64,000 bases of DNA, from assembly GCF_001653755.1 (NCBI RefSeq), contig NZ_CP015125.1:2055501-2119500 (forward strand), in the 5' to 3' direction. The notes beneath the pieces were generated by a model that made no database searches, was not told where the DNA came from, and saw nothing but the letters and a program-made list of their open reading frames with translations. The stretch comes from Dokdonia donghaensis DSW-1 (GTDB lineage Bacteria; Bacteroidota; Bacteroidia; Flavobacteriales; Flavobacteriaceae). Positions 26,777-36,223 of the stretch are shown here, in pieces. Made by a program: the position numbers and the translations under genes. Position 1 is the stretch's first letter, and every line of letters starts with the position of its first letter.

Positions 26777-27318
26777 TGAAAGGAATCGTATTTACAGAAT
26801 TTTTAGATCTTGTAGAAGATAAGTTTGGACTAGAGATGGTTGACACGCTTCTTGCTAACTCAGAACTTCCGTCTAATGGAGTTTATACCGCAGTAGGTAC
26901 TTATAGCTTTGCAGAGATGGTGAGTTTACTTACTAATCTAAATAAGGAAACAGGTATCGCTATAGACGACTTATTATTAGTTTATGGAGAGCACTTTTTT
27001 AGTGTAGTAGAGAGAAGTTATCCAGAGTTTTTACTTCAGTTTACAGATCCTTTACAGATGCTTGCATCTATAGAAAATCATATACACGTAGAGGTGATAA
27101 AAATATATCCAGACGCAGAGCTACCTACTTTTGAAATTGTTAAACAGACTGAAAATGAGCTGGTAATGATTTATACATCTAGTAGAGCAATGCACTCTTT
27201 TGGAAAAGGATTAATGAATAAAACTTTTGAGCATTTTAATCAAAAAGCTACTATCTTAGTCGAGAAACTTAATGATCAGGGAACTGAAGTTAAGTTTAGT
27301 ATAACGACTAATGAGTGA
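26776..27318 (+). CDS. H-NOX haem nitric-oxide sensor protein
   Basis: A 180-residue stand-alone H-NOX domain. The N-terminus MKGIVFTEFLDLVEDKFG is typical. The proximal haem ligand aligns to His104 (NHIHVEVIKIYPDA) and the haem-propionate motif YxSxR is intact (YTSSR, residues 133-137). The position of the distal Tyr used by oxygen-binding H-NOX proteins appears to be Phe (about 142), which favours NO/CO sensing over O2. H-NOX proteins regulate partner histidine kinases; the next gene overlaps by 8 bp and encodes one. Ligand choice is inferred from alignment by eye. Confidence 0.93.
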   Translation: MKGIVFTEFLDLVEDKFGLEMVDTLLANSELPSNGVYTAVGTYSFAEMVSLLTNLNKETGIAIDDLLLVYGEHFFSVVERSYPEFLLQFTDPLQMLASIENHIHVEVIKIYPDAELPTFEIVKQTENELVMIYTSSRAMHSFGKGLMNKTFEHFNQKATILVEKLNDQGTEVKFSITTNE

Positions 27319-29293
27319 AGATAAATTAAAAATGTATGAACGAGCGCTCGCTCGTGAAAAAGCAGCCCGTAAAGAGGCCGAACGTATTCTTGAAGATAAG
27401 TCACGAGAGCTTTTTTACAAAAGCCAAGAACTTCAAAAAGCAAACATTCAGCTTGAAAAACTCGTAAAAGAAAAAACATCTGAGCTTGAAGGTGTTTTTG
27501 AAAATATAGTAGATGCCTATGTGGTGACTAACTTACTGGGCGATGTCTTAAAAATGAATGAAGCAGCAGAAGCTTTATTAGATTTTACTATCGAGGATAA
27601 AAAAAATCTAATGGATACGCTTCATCCAGATGATTATGAAAAGGCTGCTATTGGTTTTCAAAAGTTATATAAAACGGGCTCTCTTACTGGTTTTAATATA
27701 CGCATTGTTGCCCACGGTAACACAATTCTTCTAGAGCTTAATTCTAGTATTGTATACGACGAAAACAAACAACCTATAGCCGCGCAAGGAATTGTAAGGG
27801 ATATTACACAACAGAAAGCAGCAGAACAAAAACTCATTAATTCTGAAAACAGACTCTCTGCAGTGATTTCAAATCTTGAGAGCGGGATATTACTAGAAGA
27901 CGAAAACAGAAAAGTAGTTATTGCAAATGAGCGTTTTTGTGACTTCTTTAGTATAGCTATTACTCCAGCTGAGCTCATAGGTCAAGATTGCACAAATGCT
28001 GCAGAGCGATACAAACACCTTTTTGAGAATGAAGAGCGTTTTGTAACTAGAATTAACACACTTATTAAACTCAAAGAGCAAGTGGTAGGTGATGAGTTAC
28101 AACTCAAAGATGGTAGGATACTAGAAAGAGATTTTATACCCATCTATGAAGAAGGCATTTACAAAGGTCACCTTACCACTTACAGGGATGTAACACTTCA
28201 TAGAAGGTTTAGAAAAAATATTGAGGCAGAAAGGGCTAAGTATAGTAGCATTATTGCAAATATGGAACTGGGTCTTGTTGAGGTTGATACTAATGACAAG
28301 ATACTTATGGTAAACCAAAGTCTCGAAGAAATGTCTGGTTATGAAGAGCAAGAGCTTCTAGGCAAAAGAGGTCGAGATATACTATTAGATAAAGAATCAC
28401 AACAAAGACTTTTAGAAGAAAATAAAAAGCGCCTTAAAGGTACTTCAAACTCATATGAAGTGGTTGCTATTACAAAACAAGGAGAAAAAAGACATTGGCT
28501 TATAAGTGGCGCTCCAAATTATGATGTAAGTGGGAACATTATAGGTTCGATAGGTATCCATCTTGATATTACAGCCATTAAAGAACTTGAATTACAAAAA
28601 GAGAGTTTATTACAAAAGCTAGCTTCTAGTAATCACGAGTTGCAAGAATATGCACACGTTGTTTCTCACGATTTAAAGTCTCCATTACGCAGTCTTGATG
28701 CCCTATTAACTTGGGTAAAAGAAGATAATGTAGATGTGCTATCTAGCGACAGTTTAGAAAATCTAGACTTAATGGGTACTACCCTGGAGAAGATGGAGCA
28801 ACTTATATCTGATGTATTAGAATACTCAAGTGTCTCGTCAGACGAAAAGGAGGTACAAGACGTAGCTGTCTCTGGAGTAATAGATGATATAGAAAAGTTA
28901 TTACACATCCCTGATAACATATGCATAGAGCGAGAAGACACCTTACCTACCATTAAGGCAGATAGGGTACGTATACAACAACTTTTTCAGAACTTAATGA
29001 GTAATGCCATACGCTACTCAGATAAAGAGATGGGCATTATAAAAATAGGATGTGAGCAAAGTAAAGAGTATAATACATTCTCTGTATCTGATAATGGCAT
29101 CGGTATCGAAAAGGAATACCACGATAAAATATTTGAAATTTTCCAATCACTTAACAAACACAAAGATTCTACAGGTATAGGTTTATCTATAGTTAAGAAG
29201 ATAGTAGATCTTTATTCTGGTAAGATCTGGTTAGAAAGTACCCCGGGAGAAGGAACAACATTTTTCTTTACATTAAAAAAAATAATAATATGA
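27311..29293 (+). CDS. Multi-PAS sensor histidine kinase
   Basis: A 660-residue soluble kinase with no membrane segment. It has an N-terminal coiled coil (1-58), three PAS domains (about 58-172, 176-298, 306-425), HisKA with phospho-acceptor His453 in VVSHDLKSPLRS, and HATPase (N-box NAIRYSD, DNGIGIE, GTGIGLSIV). The overlap with H-NOX makes it the likely NO-regulated partner, as in other H-NOX/kinase pairs. It is expected to phosphorylate the receiver or the HPt protein of this operon. Confidence 0.92.
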   Translation: MSEDKLKMYERALAREKAARKEAERILEDKSRELFYKSQELQKANIQLEKLVKEKTSELEGVFENIVDAYVVTNLLGDVLKMNEAAEALLDFTIEDKKNLMDTLHPDDYEKAAIGFQKLYKTGSLTGFNIRIVAHGNTILLELNSSIVYDENKQPIAAQGIVRDITQQKAAEQKLINSENRLSAVISNLESGILLEDENRKVVIANERFCDFFSIAITPAELIGQDCTNAAERYKHLFENEERFVTRINTLIKLKEQVVGDELQLKDGRILERDFIPIYEEGIYKGHLTTYRDVTLHRRFRKNIEAERAKYSSIIANMELGLVEVDTNDKILMVNQSLEEMSGYEEQELLGKRGRDILLDKESQQRLLEENKKRLKGTSNSYEVVAITKQGEKRHWLISGAPNYDVSGNIIGSIGIHLDITAIKELELQKESLLQKLASSNHELQEYAHVVSHDLKSPLRSLDALLTWVKEDNVDVLSSDSLENLDLMGTTLEKMEQLISDVLEYSSVSSDEKEVQDVAVSGVIDDIEKLLHIPDNICIEREDTLPTIKADRVRIQQLFQNLMSNAIRYSDKEMGIIKIGCEQSKEYNTFSVSDNGIGIEKEYHDKIFEIFQSLNKHKDSTGIGLSIVKKIVDLYSGKIWLESTPGEGTTFFFTLKKIII

Positions 29294-30420
29294 AAACAGT
29301 ACAGTTACAGCGACAAAAAGATAAAGAATGGCAGTACCTGTCTGAAAATGTTTTATTAAAATCGCCTTTGGTTCTCGTTTTTGGTAACAGATATTTGCTT
29401 GAGGATGCTGCTATTTATGACGAAGTACGGTCACTGTTTCCAGATGGCCATCTCATTTTTGGTTCTTCTAGTGGTGAGATTGTTGCTGGTGCGGTAAATG
29501 ATGAGCACATTACAATTACAGCAATTGAGTTTGAAAAGACGCGATTTGAAGTACAAACAACGTCTATTATAGAAGCTCATAATGATAGTGAGCAAGCGGG
29601 AAGAACAGTGGTAGAAAATCTTAGTAAAGAGGGACTTAAACACATTTTTGTAATTTCTGAAGGTAGCTCTGTAAATGGATCTGCACTTACAAAAGGAATG
29701 CAAGAAGCCGCACCAGAAGTTCTTATCACTGGAGGTCTTTGTGGTGATGATGCTCGTTTTGAGAGAACGCTTGCTTCATATAACCAGCAACCCAAAGAGG
29801 GAGAAATTATAGTTATAGGATTTTATGGAGAAACCTTTGAAGCCTCCTTTTCAATCTATGGCGGTTGGACGCCTTTTGGTCCAGAGCGGCTTATTACTAA
29901 GTCTGAAGGAAACGTTCTTTATGAAATAGATGGTAAACCAGCATTAGATTTATACAAGAGATACTTAGGAGATAAAGCAGAGGAGTTACCTGGATCTGCA
30001 CTCATATATCCGCTCAATGTGAAAAGTCAGGAAAATGAACAATCTTTTGTGCGCACCATACTTAATATAGATGAAGAGCAAAATGCGATGATACTTGCTG
30101 GTGATGTTCCAGAGAAGGCTACAGTACAACTTATGATGACTAATATGGATAACATAGCCATTGCATCAGAGACTGCAGCAAGTAGAGCGATGGAAGGAAG
30201 AAAAACACCACCAGAGCTCGCGCTACTTATAAGCTGCATAGGCCGTAAACTCGTACTAGACCAGCGTGTAGAAGAAGAGGTAGAAGAAGTGATAAGTGTG
30301 ATAGGAGAAGATGTAACTATATCAGGTATATATTCCTATGGTGAGATTGCACCATTTTATGGTGAGCATAGTTGTAAATTGCATAACCAGACAATGACAA
30401 TCACTTTAATAAGCGAATAG
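29290..30420 (+). CDS. FIST-domain sensor (NosP-like)
   Basis: A 376-residue protein with FIST_N (about 25-215; FGNRYLLEDAAIYDEVRSLF, GSSSGEIVAG, GGLCGDDARFERT) and FIST_C (about 220-365; ISCIGRKLVLDQRVEEEVEEV and the GIYSYGEIAPF hallmark). Several FIST proteins (NosP) are haem-based NO sensors that regulate a co-encoded kinase; the next gene is a kinase beginning immediately after the stop. The overlap with the PAS kinase is ATGA. NO binding is inferred from family and from the neighbouring H-NOX. Confidence 0.88.
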   Translation: MKTVQLQRQKDKEWQYLSENVLLKSPLVLVFGNRYLLEDAAIYDEVRSLFPDGHLIFGSSSGEIVAGAVNDEHITITAIEFEKTRFEVQTTSIIEAHNDSEQAGRTVVENLSKEGLKHIFVISEGSSVNGSALTKGMQEAAPEVLITGGLCGDDARFERTLASYNQQPKEGEIIVIGFYGETFEASFSIYGGWTPFGPERLITKSEGNVLYEIDGKPALDLYKRYLGDKAEELPGSALIYPLNVKSQENEQSFVRTILNIDEEQNAMILAGDVPEKATVQLMMTNMDNIAIASETAASRAMEGRKTPPELALLISCIGRKLVLDQRVEEEVEEVISVIGEDVTISGIYSYGEIAPFYGEHSCKLHNQTMTITLISE

Positions 30421-31452
30421 ATGAATCCGCTCTTAAAAAGACAAATACGCAAGTACCTGCCTGATGATTTAAAAGATAGAGAAGATCTAGCTGTGTTTAT
30501 GGATGCTATTAGCGGTTCTTATGATACCCTTGAAAATCAGTTCAAAATGACCCAGAGAGCAATGATGCTCAGTTCAGAAGAGCTTTTTGAGGCAAATAAA
30601 TTATTAAGACAAGAAACAGCTCAGCAAAAGTCATTACTAGATAGGTTACAAGCTGTAATTCATAAAGCAAATCCAGATAATATTGATGAGAATGCAGAGG
30701 AGAGAAACCTAGCAGAGTACATAAGTGAGCAAGCAGAAGAGCTTATACGAGTTAATGAAAATCAAGAGTTGTTATTACAAGAACTTGCATTACAAAATCA
30801 AGAACTTAACGATTATGCTCATATCGTTTCTCACGACTTAAAATCACCACTGCGCAGTATAGAAGCTCTCGTAAGTTGGTTACAAGAGGATTATGAAGAG
30901 GCACTGGGTGATGACGGTAAAGAGCAAATAAAACTCATTGTATCACATTTAGAAAAGATGGACGCCCTCATCTCTGGTATATTGAGCTACTCCTCTATAG
31001 ATAAGGACTTACGCAAAGAGCGAGAGATAGATCTTAATGTATTACTAGATGATGTGTTAAATCTACAAGCTGTCCCTAGTAATGTTGAGGTAATCATAAA
31101 AGATCTACCCAAGATTGTAGCAGACAAGGTGAAAATCCAGCAATTATTTCAAAACCTAGTAGGTAATGCCATTGCAAATATGGATAAACCAGAAGGTAAG
31201 GTCACCGTAAGTTGCGAGATCATCGCTTGTGCTCCCAGATTTAAAATAGTAGATAATGGTAAGGGTATCAATAGAGCCTACTTTGAGAAAATTTTTCAAA
31301 TTTTTCAAAAATTAGATAGTGACACTTCAGGTACAGGCATAGGGCTCTCCATAGTAAAAAAGATTGTAAGCTTTTACGGTGGTAAGATCTGGCTTGAGAG
31401 CGAAGAAGGAGTGGGCACAACTTTTTATTTTACATTACCACATACTACATAA
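30421..31452 (+). CDS. Histidine kinase associated with the FIST sensor
   Basis: A 343-residue soluble kinase. The N-terminal region (about 1-130) is helical, with MNPLLKRQIRKYLPDDL and a long coiled coil resembling NosP-associated kinases. HisKA has His138 in IVSHDLKSPLRS, and HATPase carries NAIANMD, DNGKGIN and GTGIGLSIV. The HisKA segment is nearly identical to that of the PAS kinase upstream, suggesting they share HPt or receiver partners. ATG directly follows the FIST stop; the HPt gene directly follows its own stop. Confidence 0.9.
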   Translation: MNPLLKRQIRKYLPDDLKDREDLAVFMDAISGSYDTLENQFKMTQRAMMLSSEELFEANKLLRQETAQQKSLLDRLQAVIHKANPDNIDENAEERNLAEYISEQAEELIRVNENQELLLQELALQNQELNDYAHIVSHDLKSPLRSIEALVSWLQEDYEEALGDDGKEQIKLIVSHLEKMDALISGILSYSSIDKDLRKEREIDLNVLLDDVLNLQAVPSNVEVIIKDLPKIVADKVKIQQLFQNLVGNAIANMDKPEGKVTVSCEIIACAPRFKIVDNGKGINRAYFEKIFQIFQKLDSDTSGTGIGLSIVKKIVSFYGGKIWLESEEGVGTTFYFTLPHTT

Positions 31453-31770
31453 ATGGAAAAACCTAGTCTAAGTTACATACAAGAACTTTCAGGTGGAGAC
31501 GCATCTTTTGAAAAAGTACTCATCGGGTTGGTACAAGCGGAGCTTCCTGTAGAGATCGCAGAGTATGAAGAGAATATGAGTAATTCCGCTTTCGCGAAAG
31601 CGGCAGAAAACGTACATAAAATCAAGCATAAACTAGGCATAGTAGGCCTCGTAGATGGGTACGAACTTGCTATCACTTATGAAGCCGAACTTAAAGAAGA
31701 TAACACACGCCTGGAACAAGCATTTAAAGACATCTTAAATAGTGTCATAGATTTTATAAAAGATTTATAA
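31453..31770 (+). CDS. HPt phosphotransfer protein
   Basis: A 105-residue single-domain HPt. The phospho-acceptor is His55 in NVHKIKHKLGIVGL (HxxKH variant of HxLKG). The repeat-derived peptide AFAKA occupies residues 46-50, five residues before that His in the same helix. This protein probably collects phosphoryl groups from both kinases and passes them to the receiver (26360) and/or LytTR regulator (31797), as HPt proteins do in other H-NOX/NosP networks. Confidence 0.88.
   Translation: MEKPSLSYIQELSGGDASFEKVLIGLVQAELPVEIAEYEENMSNSAFAKAAENVHKIKHKLGIVGLVDGYELAITYEAELKEDNTRLEQAFKDILNSVIDFIKDL
31588..31602. repeat. GCTTTCGCGAAAGCG palindrome inside the HPt gene
   Basis: Perfect copy translated as AFAKA (context NSAFAKAAENVH), immediately preceding the phospho-acceptor histidine motif. 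Confidence 0.9.
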
Positions 31771-31796
31771 TCTGTAAATTGCATATACAACAATAA

Positions 31797-32528
31797 ATGC
31801 CTCATATGTTGAATTGTATAATAGTAGATGATGAAACTGCTGCGAGAACCATAGTCTCGCATTTATGTAATCAAGTAGATAACCTTACTGTAGTAGATGA
31901 CTTCCCTAACGCGATGCAAGCGATTAAGTTTTTAAATAAAAACGAGGTCGATCTTATATTCTTGGATATACATATGCCAGATTTTACGGGTTTTGACTTT
32001 ATAGACTCGCTTAAAAATCCGCCAAAGATTGTTCTCACAACATCAGACCGTGACTTTGCTATAGAGGCTTTTGAGTATGATTGTATTGTAGATTACCTTG
32101 TAAAACCTATCACATTACCTAGATTTCTTAAGGCGATGCAAAAGGTAGAAAGTTTTAAAGCACCTGTGGTTCAAAAAGCAGCTCCTGTTGTACAAGAAGT
32201 AAAGCAAGAAGAGTCAGAAAAAGAGATGTATGTAAATATAGACAGGCGTCTCATAAAGATTGTATTTGATAACATATTTCTTATCGAGGCAAAAGGCGAC
32301 TACGTACTTATAAAAACCGAAGGAAAAAATTACACCGTACACTCTACACTTAAAAAGATAGAAGAGAAGCTGCCAGACAGCTTGTTCTTAAAAGTACATC
32401 GCTCTTATATCATTAATATTAAGAAAATTGTTGATATTGAGGATAATAGCGTCCTCATAGCAAGAGATGTAATCCCTATAAGTCGTTCTAATAGACCAGA
32501 ACTTATTAAGCGACTTAACTTGTTGTAA
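31797..32528 (+). CDS. LytTR-family response regulator
   Basis: A 243-residue regulator. The receiver domain (1-120) has DD pair at 11-12, phospho-acceptor Asp57 in FLDIHMP, and conserved Thr and Lys (VDYLVKPI). A linker rich in V, A and Q (about 122-140) leads to a LytTR DNA-binding domain (about 142-243; DRRLIKIVFDNIFLIEAKGDYVLIKT, LFLKVHRSYIINI). It is 26 bp after the HPt gene and belongs to the operon. The 21-bp-spaced direct repeats upstream of this operon and of several polysaccharide genes are its predicted targets. Confidence 0.93.
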   Translation: MPHMLNCIIVDDETAARTIVSHLCNQVDNLTVVDDFPNAMQAIKFLNKNEVDLIFLDIHMPDFTGFDFIDSLKNPPKIVLTTSDRDFAIEAFEYDCIVDYLVKPITLPRFLKAMQKVESFKAPVVQKAAPVVQEVKQEESEKEMYVNIDRRLIKIVFDNIFLIEAKGDYVLIKTEGKNYTVHSTLKKIEEKLPDSLFLKVHRSYIINIKKIVDIEDNSVLIARDVIPISRSNRPELIKRLNLL

Positions 32529-32539
32529 TTTAGGTATTT

Positions 32540-32629
32540 CCATTCGTCTACAGTAAACTGCCACTCGTCGATATCACGACTAGTGCTATCGAAAATTAAA
32601 AAATACAGGGTATAAACGACCTAATTTTG
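32540..32629 (+). promoter_or_regulatory. Triple LytTR-type repeat and promoter of the T9SS protein gene
   Basis: CCATTCGTC at 32540, CCACTCGTC at 32561 and a weaker third unit ending TATCGA (32582-32592) are in register at 21-bp intervals. The -7 element TAATTTTG (32622-32629) lies about 30 bp downstream of the third unit and 28 bp before the ATG. Confidence 0.7.
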
Positions 32630-32657
32630 TTTCTATAATCAAATCCATAGAAGCATT

Positions 32658-35264
32658 ATGAAATCAAATTTTTACTCACTAGCACAACAAGTTTTCTTAG
32701 TAGCTTGCTTAGTATGTACTTTTAATGTAAGTGCACAAGACATTCCTTTTAACTGTGATTACAGTGCATACTTATTTCAGTATAATGATGTTTATGCGAT
32801 TGATCTTGCCTCTGGAAACTCTTTTCTAGCCGCCGAAAATGTAACTTCGGGTAACATTAATGCTGCAGCATATAACCCTGCAGATGGTTTTATATGGGGA
32901 TATTTATCTAGCCCATCAAAATCTATTGTGAGAATAGGTAAAGACTTTAACACAACCGTTTTTACTATAGATGCACTTACCACGGGTAATAAGTATGTAG
33001 GAGACATAAGCGCTACGGGACAGTATTATTTTAAAGCTGGAGGTAGTACCTACTATAAAGTAGACTTAGACCCAACCTCAAGTACCTATACAGAACTTTT
33101 AAGCACAGAGACGCTATCACAAAGCATTAACGTGCACGACTGGGCTTTTAATGCAGTAGATAATCAATTATATACCGTAGAAAAAGGTACAAACATAATA
33201 TATAGAATAAACCCTGATAATGGTGTTGTTACACCACTAGGCATTGTACCAATTCTTTCAGGATTAAACTACACCTATGGCGCTGTATATTTTGATGCAT
33301 CAGGGAGATTTTATGTTTCTGCAAACCAAACAGGAACTATTTATGTAATACAAAGTGTACAAGACCTAACGGGAAGTAATAGTATGGACTCAAACCTCTT
33401 TGCTTTTGGTCCATCAAGCGCTAGTAATGATGGCGCACGTTGCCCCACGGCACCAGTGTTACAAGAAATATGTGATAATGGTATAGATGATGACGGAGAC
33501 GGTCTTACAGATTGTGAAGATCCATCTTGCTCTGGATATGGAGACTGTGCAACTATAGATCCAGAAGCCTCTACTGGTAATAAGGGCGGTCTTGAGAGTA
33601 ACAATAGATTATCTAATGCGATTGCAAAACGTAATTTTAACCGTGCAAAAGAGAGCTATACATTTAATAAAGACCTAGCCCCACTTAAAGAAAAAACAGC
33701 AAACTATGGAGTGAGAAATGCACAGTCATTTACATTACAAGATTTCATCCCTCTAGAAGAAATAGATGAAGACTATGTAGTAGAGTCTACACCTCAAGAC
33801 CTTGTTGATATTACAAACGCTACAGAAGTATATGCTGTAGACTATATTAAAAATGACATCTCTACCGCTTCTATACTAGCACTCAAAACTGAAAATGGCG
33901 TATATGAGCACACTAAGTATATCTGTGATCGTTTACTAGGAGCAGAGCTTACCTCTGTGTCTACCATAGAGATTAATGGACAGCAGTTTATTAAATCCCT
34001 TATAAAAAATATAGATGGCAGTGTAGAATTTGTTTTAAGCCTTTCGGCGAAAGAAGTAAATAACGGAGCAGAGTTTGCCGTAGAGAGCCACTGGAATCTA
34101 GATCGCTATGAAGAAGAAGTAACCTTTTACAACTTCCAAATATGGGCAAATTCAATAGATGACCTTCATAAACTAGGACAGCAATTATTAAACTTACTTG
34201 AAGTACAAAAACCAGTAACATCTTATGAGGTAACAACACCACCTACAGTTTTTGTAAAAAGCGGTAGCTATACAAATGGTGCATTACAACTAGAGATTGT
34301 AAACACAAATGCCACAGAGAGTGTAACCTTTGATGCAGGTATAAGAGCCACAGAGACAAGTGATCTCGTGACAACTACCTCTACAATAGATCTAGGAGAA
34401 CAGTACATCACAGAAGTTACTATTGACACTGGTTATTTATTTGACATAGGCTTTAGAATAGGAGATGGTATAAACACACCAGATGACTTATTTCTATCTG
34501 ACGGCCCGTGGGGAGTAGATGCTTCACAAGATGGTACAGAAGTACTCTCTTATGAGATTATAGAAAATGAGAATACCTATAGTGATGAGGTATATGCTAT
34601 AGAGCGTAACCTTGCCTTCACAGCAACAACAACGAGTTATGTAGGAGCTTACAGAGCACTTACTCCACGTTTTCAGGCAGTAGATGTAAGTAACTATAAC
34701 GCACTACAGATGAGTGCAAAAGGAACGGGTAACCTAGAAGTAACCTTTGTAAAAGCAAGCATAGAAAACTGGGAAGAGCAGTACAAAGCAACCATTGAGC
34801 TTACAGATAGCTATCAAGAGATAGACTTCTCGCTAGAGAATTTTGTAAATGGCTCTGGTGCACCACTAGTACTTGATGATCTTGTAACGATAGTATTTAC
34901 AATGGTATCTCAAGACGGAACAGCACAAACTAAAGAGATGTTTCTTAATGACATAAGATTTGCAAACTCAGAAGCCCTTTCGGTTGAAGATGGAGCGACT
35001 ACACCAGCGGCGCTAGCCTTAACAAACTACCCAAATCCTTTTATAGGAGAAACCACCATAAGTCTAGCAAAACCAAGTGCAACGGTACAAATCACAGTAG
35101 TAGATATGCTAGGACGCATAGTAGACACGCAAGATATAACAACAAATAATGGAGGGTTAACAGCTGTATATACAACTCCAAACCTACAGACAGGCATCTA
35201 TACCTATAAAATAATAGATAGTGCCTCACAACAACACAGTGGCAAGTTTGTCATAAAGAGATAA
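32658..35264 (+). CDS. Large secreted protein with type IX secretion sorting domain
   Basis: An 868-residue exported protein: signal peptide (1-26, ending NVSAQ), a beta-propeller-like region (about 28-260; repeats of Ala/Asp-rich strands such as DNQLYTVEKGTNIIYRINPDNG), a short Cys/Asp-rich calcium-binding-like linker (EICDNGIDDDGDGLTDCEDP, about 272-291), central beta domains of unknown type, and a C-terminal T9SS sorting domain (about 785-868; LTNYPNPFIGETTISL ... GKFVIKR). Expected at the cell surface or in the matrix. It directly follows the LytTR regulator and has its own LytTR-type operator; a matrix or adhesion role is inference. Confidence 0.85.
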   Translation: MKSNFYSLAQQVFLVACLVCTFNVSAQDIPFNCDYSAYLFQYNDVYAIDLASGNSFLAAENVTSGNINAAAYNPADGFIWGYLSSPSKSIVRIGKDFNTTVFTIDALTTGNKYVGDISATGQYYFKAGGSTYYKVDLDPTSSTYTELLSTETLSQSINVHDWAFNAVDNQLYTVEKGTNIIYRINPDNGVVTPLGIVPILSGLNYTYGAVYFDASGRFYVSANQTGTIYVIQSVQDLTGSNSMDSNLFAFGPSSASNDGARCPTAPVLQEICDNGIDDDGDGLTDCEDPSCSGYGDCATIDPEASTGNKGGLESNNRLSNAIAKRNFNRAKESYTFNKDLAPLKEKTANYGVRNAQSFTLQDFIPLEEIDEDYVVESTPQDLVDITNATEVYAVDYIKNDISTASILALKTENGVYEHTKYICDRLLGAELTSVSTIEINGQQFIKSLIKNIDGSVEFVLSLSAKEVNNGAEFAVESHWNLDRYEEEVTFYNFQIWANSIDDLHKLGQQLLNLLEVQKPVTSYEVTTPPTVFVKSGSYTNGALQLEIVNTNATESVTFDAGIRATETSDLVTTTSTIDLGEQYITEVTIDTGYLFDIGFRIGDGINTPDDLFLSDGPWGVDASQDGTEVLSYEIIENENTYSDEVYAIERNLAFTATTTSYVGAYRALTPRFQAVDVSNYNALQMSAKGTGNLEVTFVKASIENWEEQYKATIELTDSYQEIDFSLENFVNGSGAPLVLDDLVTIVFTMVSQDGTAQTKEMFLNDIRFANSEALSVEDGATTPAALALTNYPNPFIGETTISLAKPSATVQITVVDMLGRIVDTQDITTNNGGLTAVYTTPNLQTGIYTYKIIDSASQQHSGKFVIKR

Positions 35265-35297
35265 GTAAGTAGTTTTTTTTATTTGATTTGATGTTTG

Positions 35298-35329
35298 GCC
35301 ATCACCGGGGACGGTGGTGGCTTTTTTTT
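35298..35329 (+). terminator. Rho-independent terminator after the T9SS protein gene
   Basis: A 10-bp stem GCCATCACCG/CGGTGGTGGC with one G-T pair and a short loop, followed by eight T residues. Confidence 0.85.
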
Positions 35330-35584
35330 GTGGGTGGGGTAAAATGTATTTCTGAGCGATAATAGTACATTGCTTAGTACGCTTTCGCGAAAGCATACCT
35401 CAAGTATGAGAAGTAAAAAGAATTTATCACGGTGGTAAACAAGCTGTCAAAACAAGTCTTTATCCTCATAAAATCAGGAAGTCTTTATAATGAAAATTAT
35501 AGGTTAAGATTAGCTTAGAAGTGCTTACTGAGGGGAGTTGAGCTAGGCTTGTGTTTTAAATGAGTTGTTTGTTGGCAGTAGGTT
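35330..35584. other. Intergenic stretch with one palindrome copy, otherwise empty
   Basis: Between the terminator and rloB I see only a 14/15 copy of the palindrome (35381-35395). No ORF or RNA gene is evident. Confidence 0.6.
35381..35395. repeat. Near-perfect 15-bp palindrome, intergenic
   Basis: GCTTTCGCGAAAGCA, 14 of 15 positions, preceded by TAC as in several perfect copies. Confidence 0.75.
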
Positions 35585-36223
35585 TTATTTTTCAAGTCCA
35601 TCTTTTATCGATTTCGTTTCAAAAATTGAATGCATTTGACAAGTTCCATTTTCAGGATTATTGAAATCAAAATCATTAACTCTATTAGAATTACCTATGG
35701 CTACATCTAAATGTGGTTTTAATTTCTTATAAATGTCATTATTTTGTTTAGTATAATATTTTTGAGTTTTTTCATAATCTGGTAAATGTTTTTTTAATTG
35801 CTTAATAGCATTCTCACAATTATTGAAAAATTTTCCAGTTCTTTCAAAATGAAGCAAAATCCAAAATTCTATACAAGGATTATTAATTATAACCTCAACA
35901 TTATCGTATTTGGAAGAGATTTTTTGAATATATTCCTTTAAGGATTGAATAGGCGTTTTGGCTCCTTTTTTCACTTCTCTGCTTTCTTTGATTAAAACAT
36001 CAAAATCCAATAACCAAAATACCTTATCATACTCTTTAGAAGATTCAATTACTTTTTTAAATTGGTCTTTTAGTTTTTTCTTTTGAGGAATTTCAGGTTT
36101 TAAATCTACTCTTAAAGAACGTTCATTTCTTTTAAGCATTTGGATATACCAAAATTCACATTCCCCTTCAACAATAAAAGCATATCTAGGTTTTCTTTTG
36201 GGTGTATTTCTTTTAGTTCTCAT
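35585..36223 (-). CDS. rloB: RloB-like protein of a two-gene defence system
   Basis: About 212 residues from the ATG at 36221-36223; the in-frame TTG at 36229 is a poorer start. Conserved features are YAFIVEGECEFWYIQML near the N-terminus and VFWLLDFDV near residues 65-73. VEGE followed by DxD is the pattern of TOPRIM-like catalytic cores, and PCIEFWILLHFERTG is a signature of RloB/AbiLii proteins. It overlaps rloA by 11 bp. Such AAA-ATPase plus TOPRIM-like pairs (RloAB, AbiL, PARIS) act in phage defence. The nuclease assignment is inference. Confidence 0.82.
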   Translation of the reverse strand: MRTKRNTPKRKPRYAFIVEGECEFWYIQMLKRNERSLRVDLKPEIPQKKKLKDQFKKVIESSKEYDKVFWLLDFDVLIKESREVKKGAKTPIQSLKEYIQKISSKYDNVEVIINNPCIEFWILLHFERTGKFFNNCENAIKQLKKHLPDYEKTQKYYTKQNNDIYKKLKPHLDVAIGNSNRVNDFDFNNPENGTCQMHSIFETKSIKDGLEK

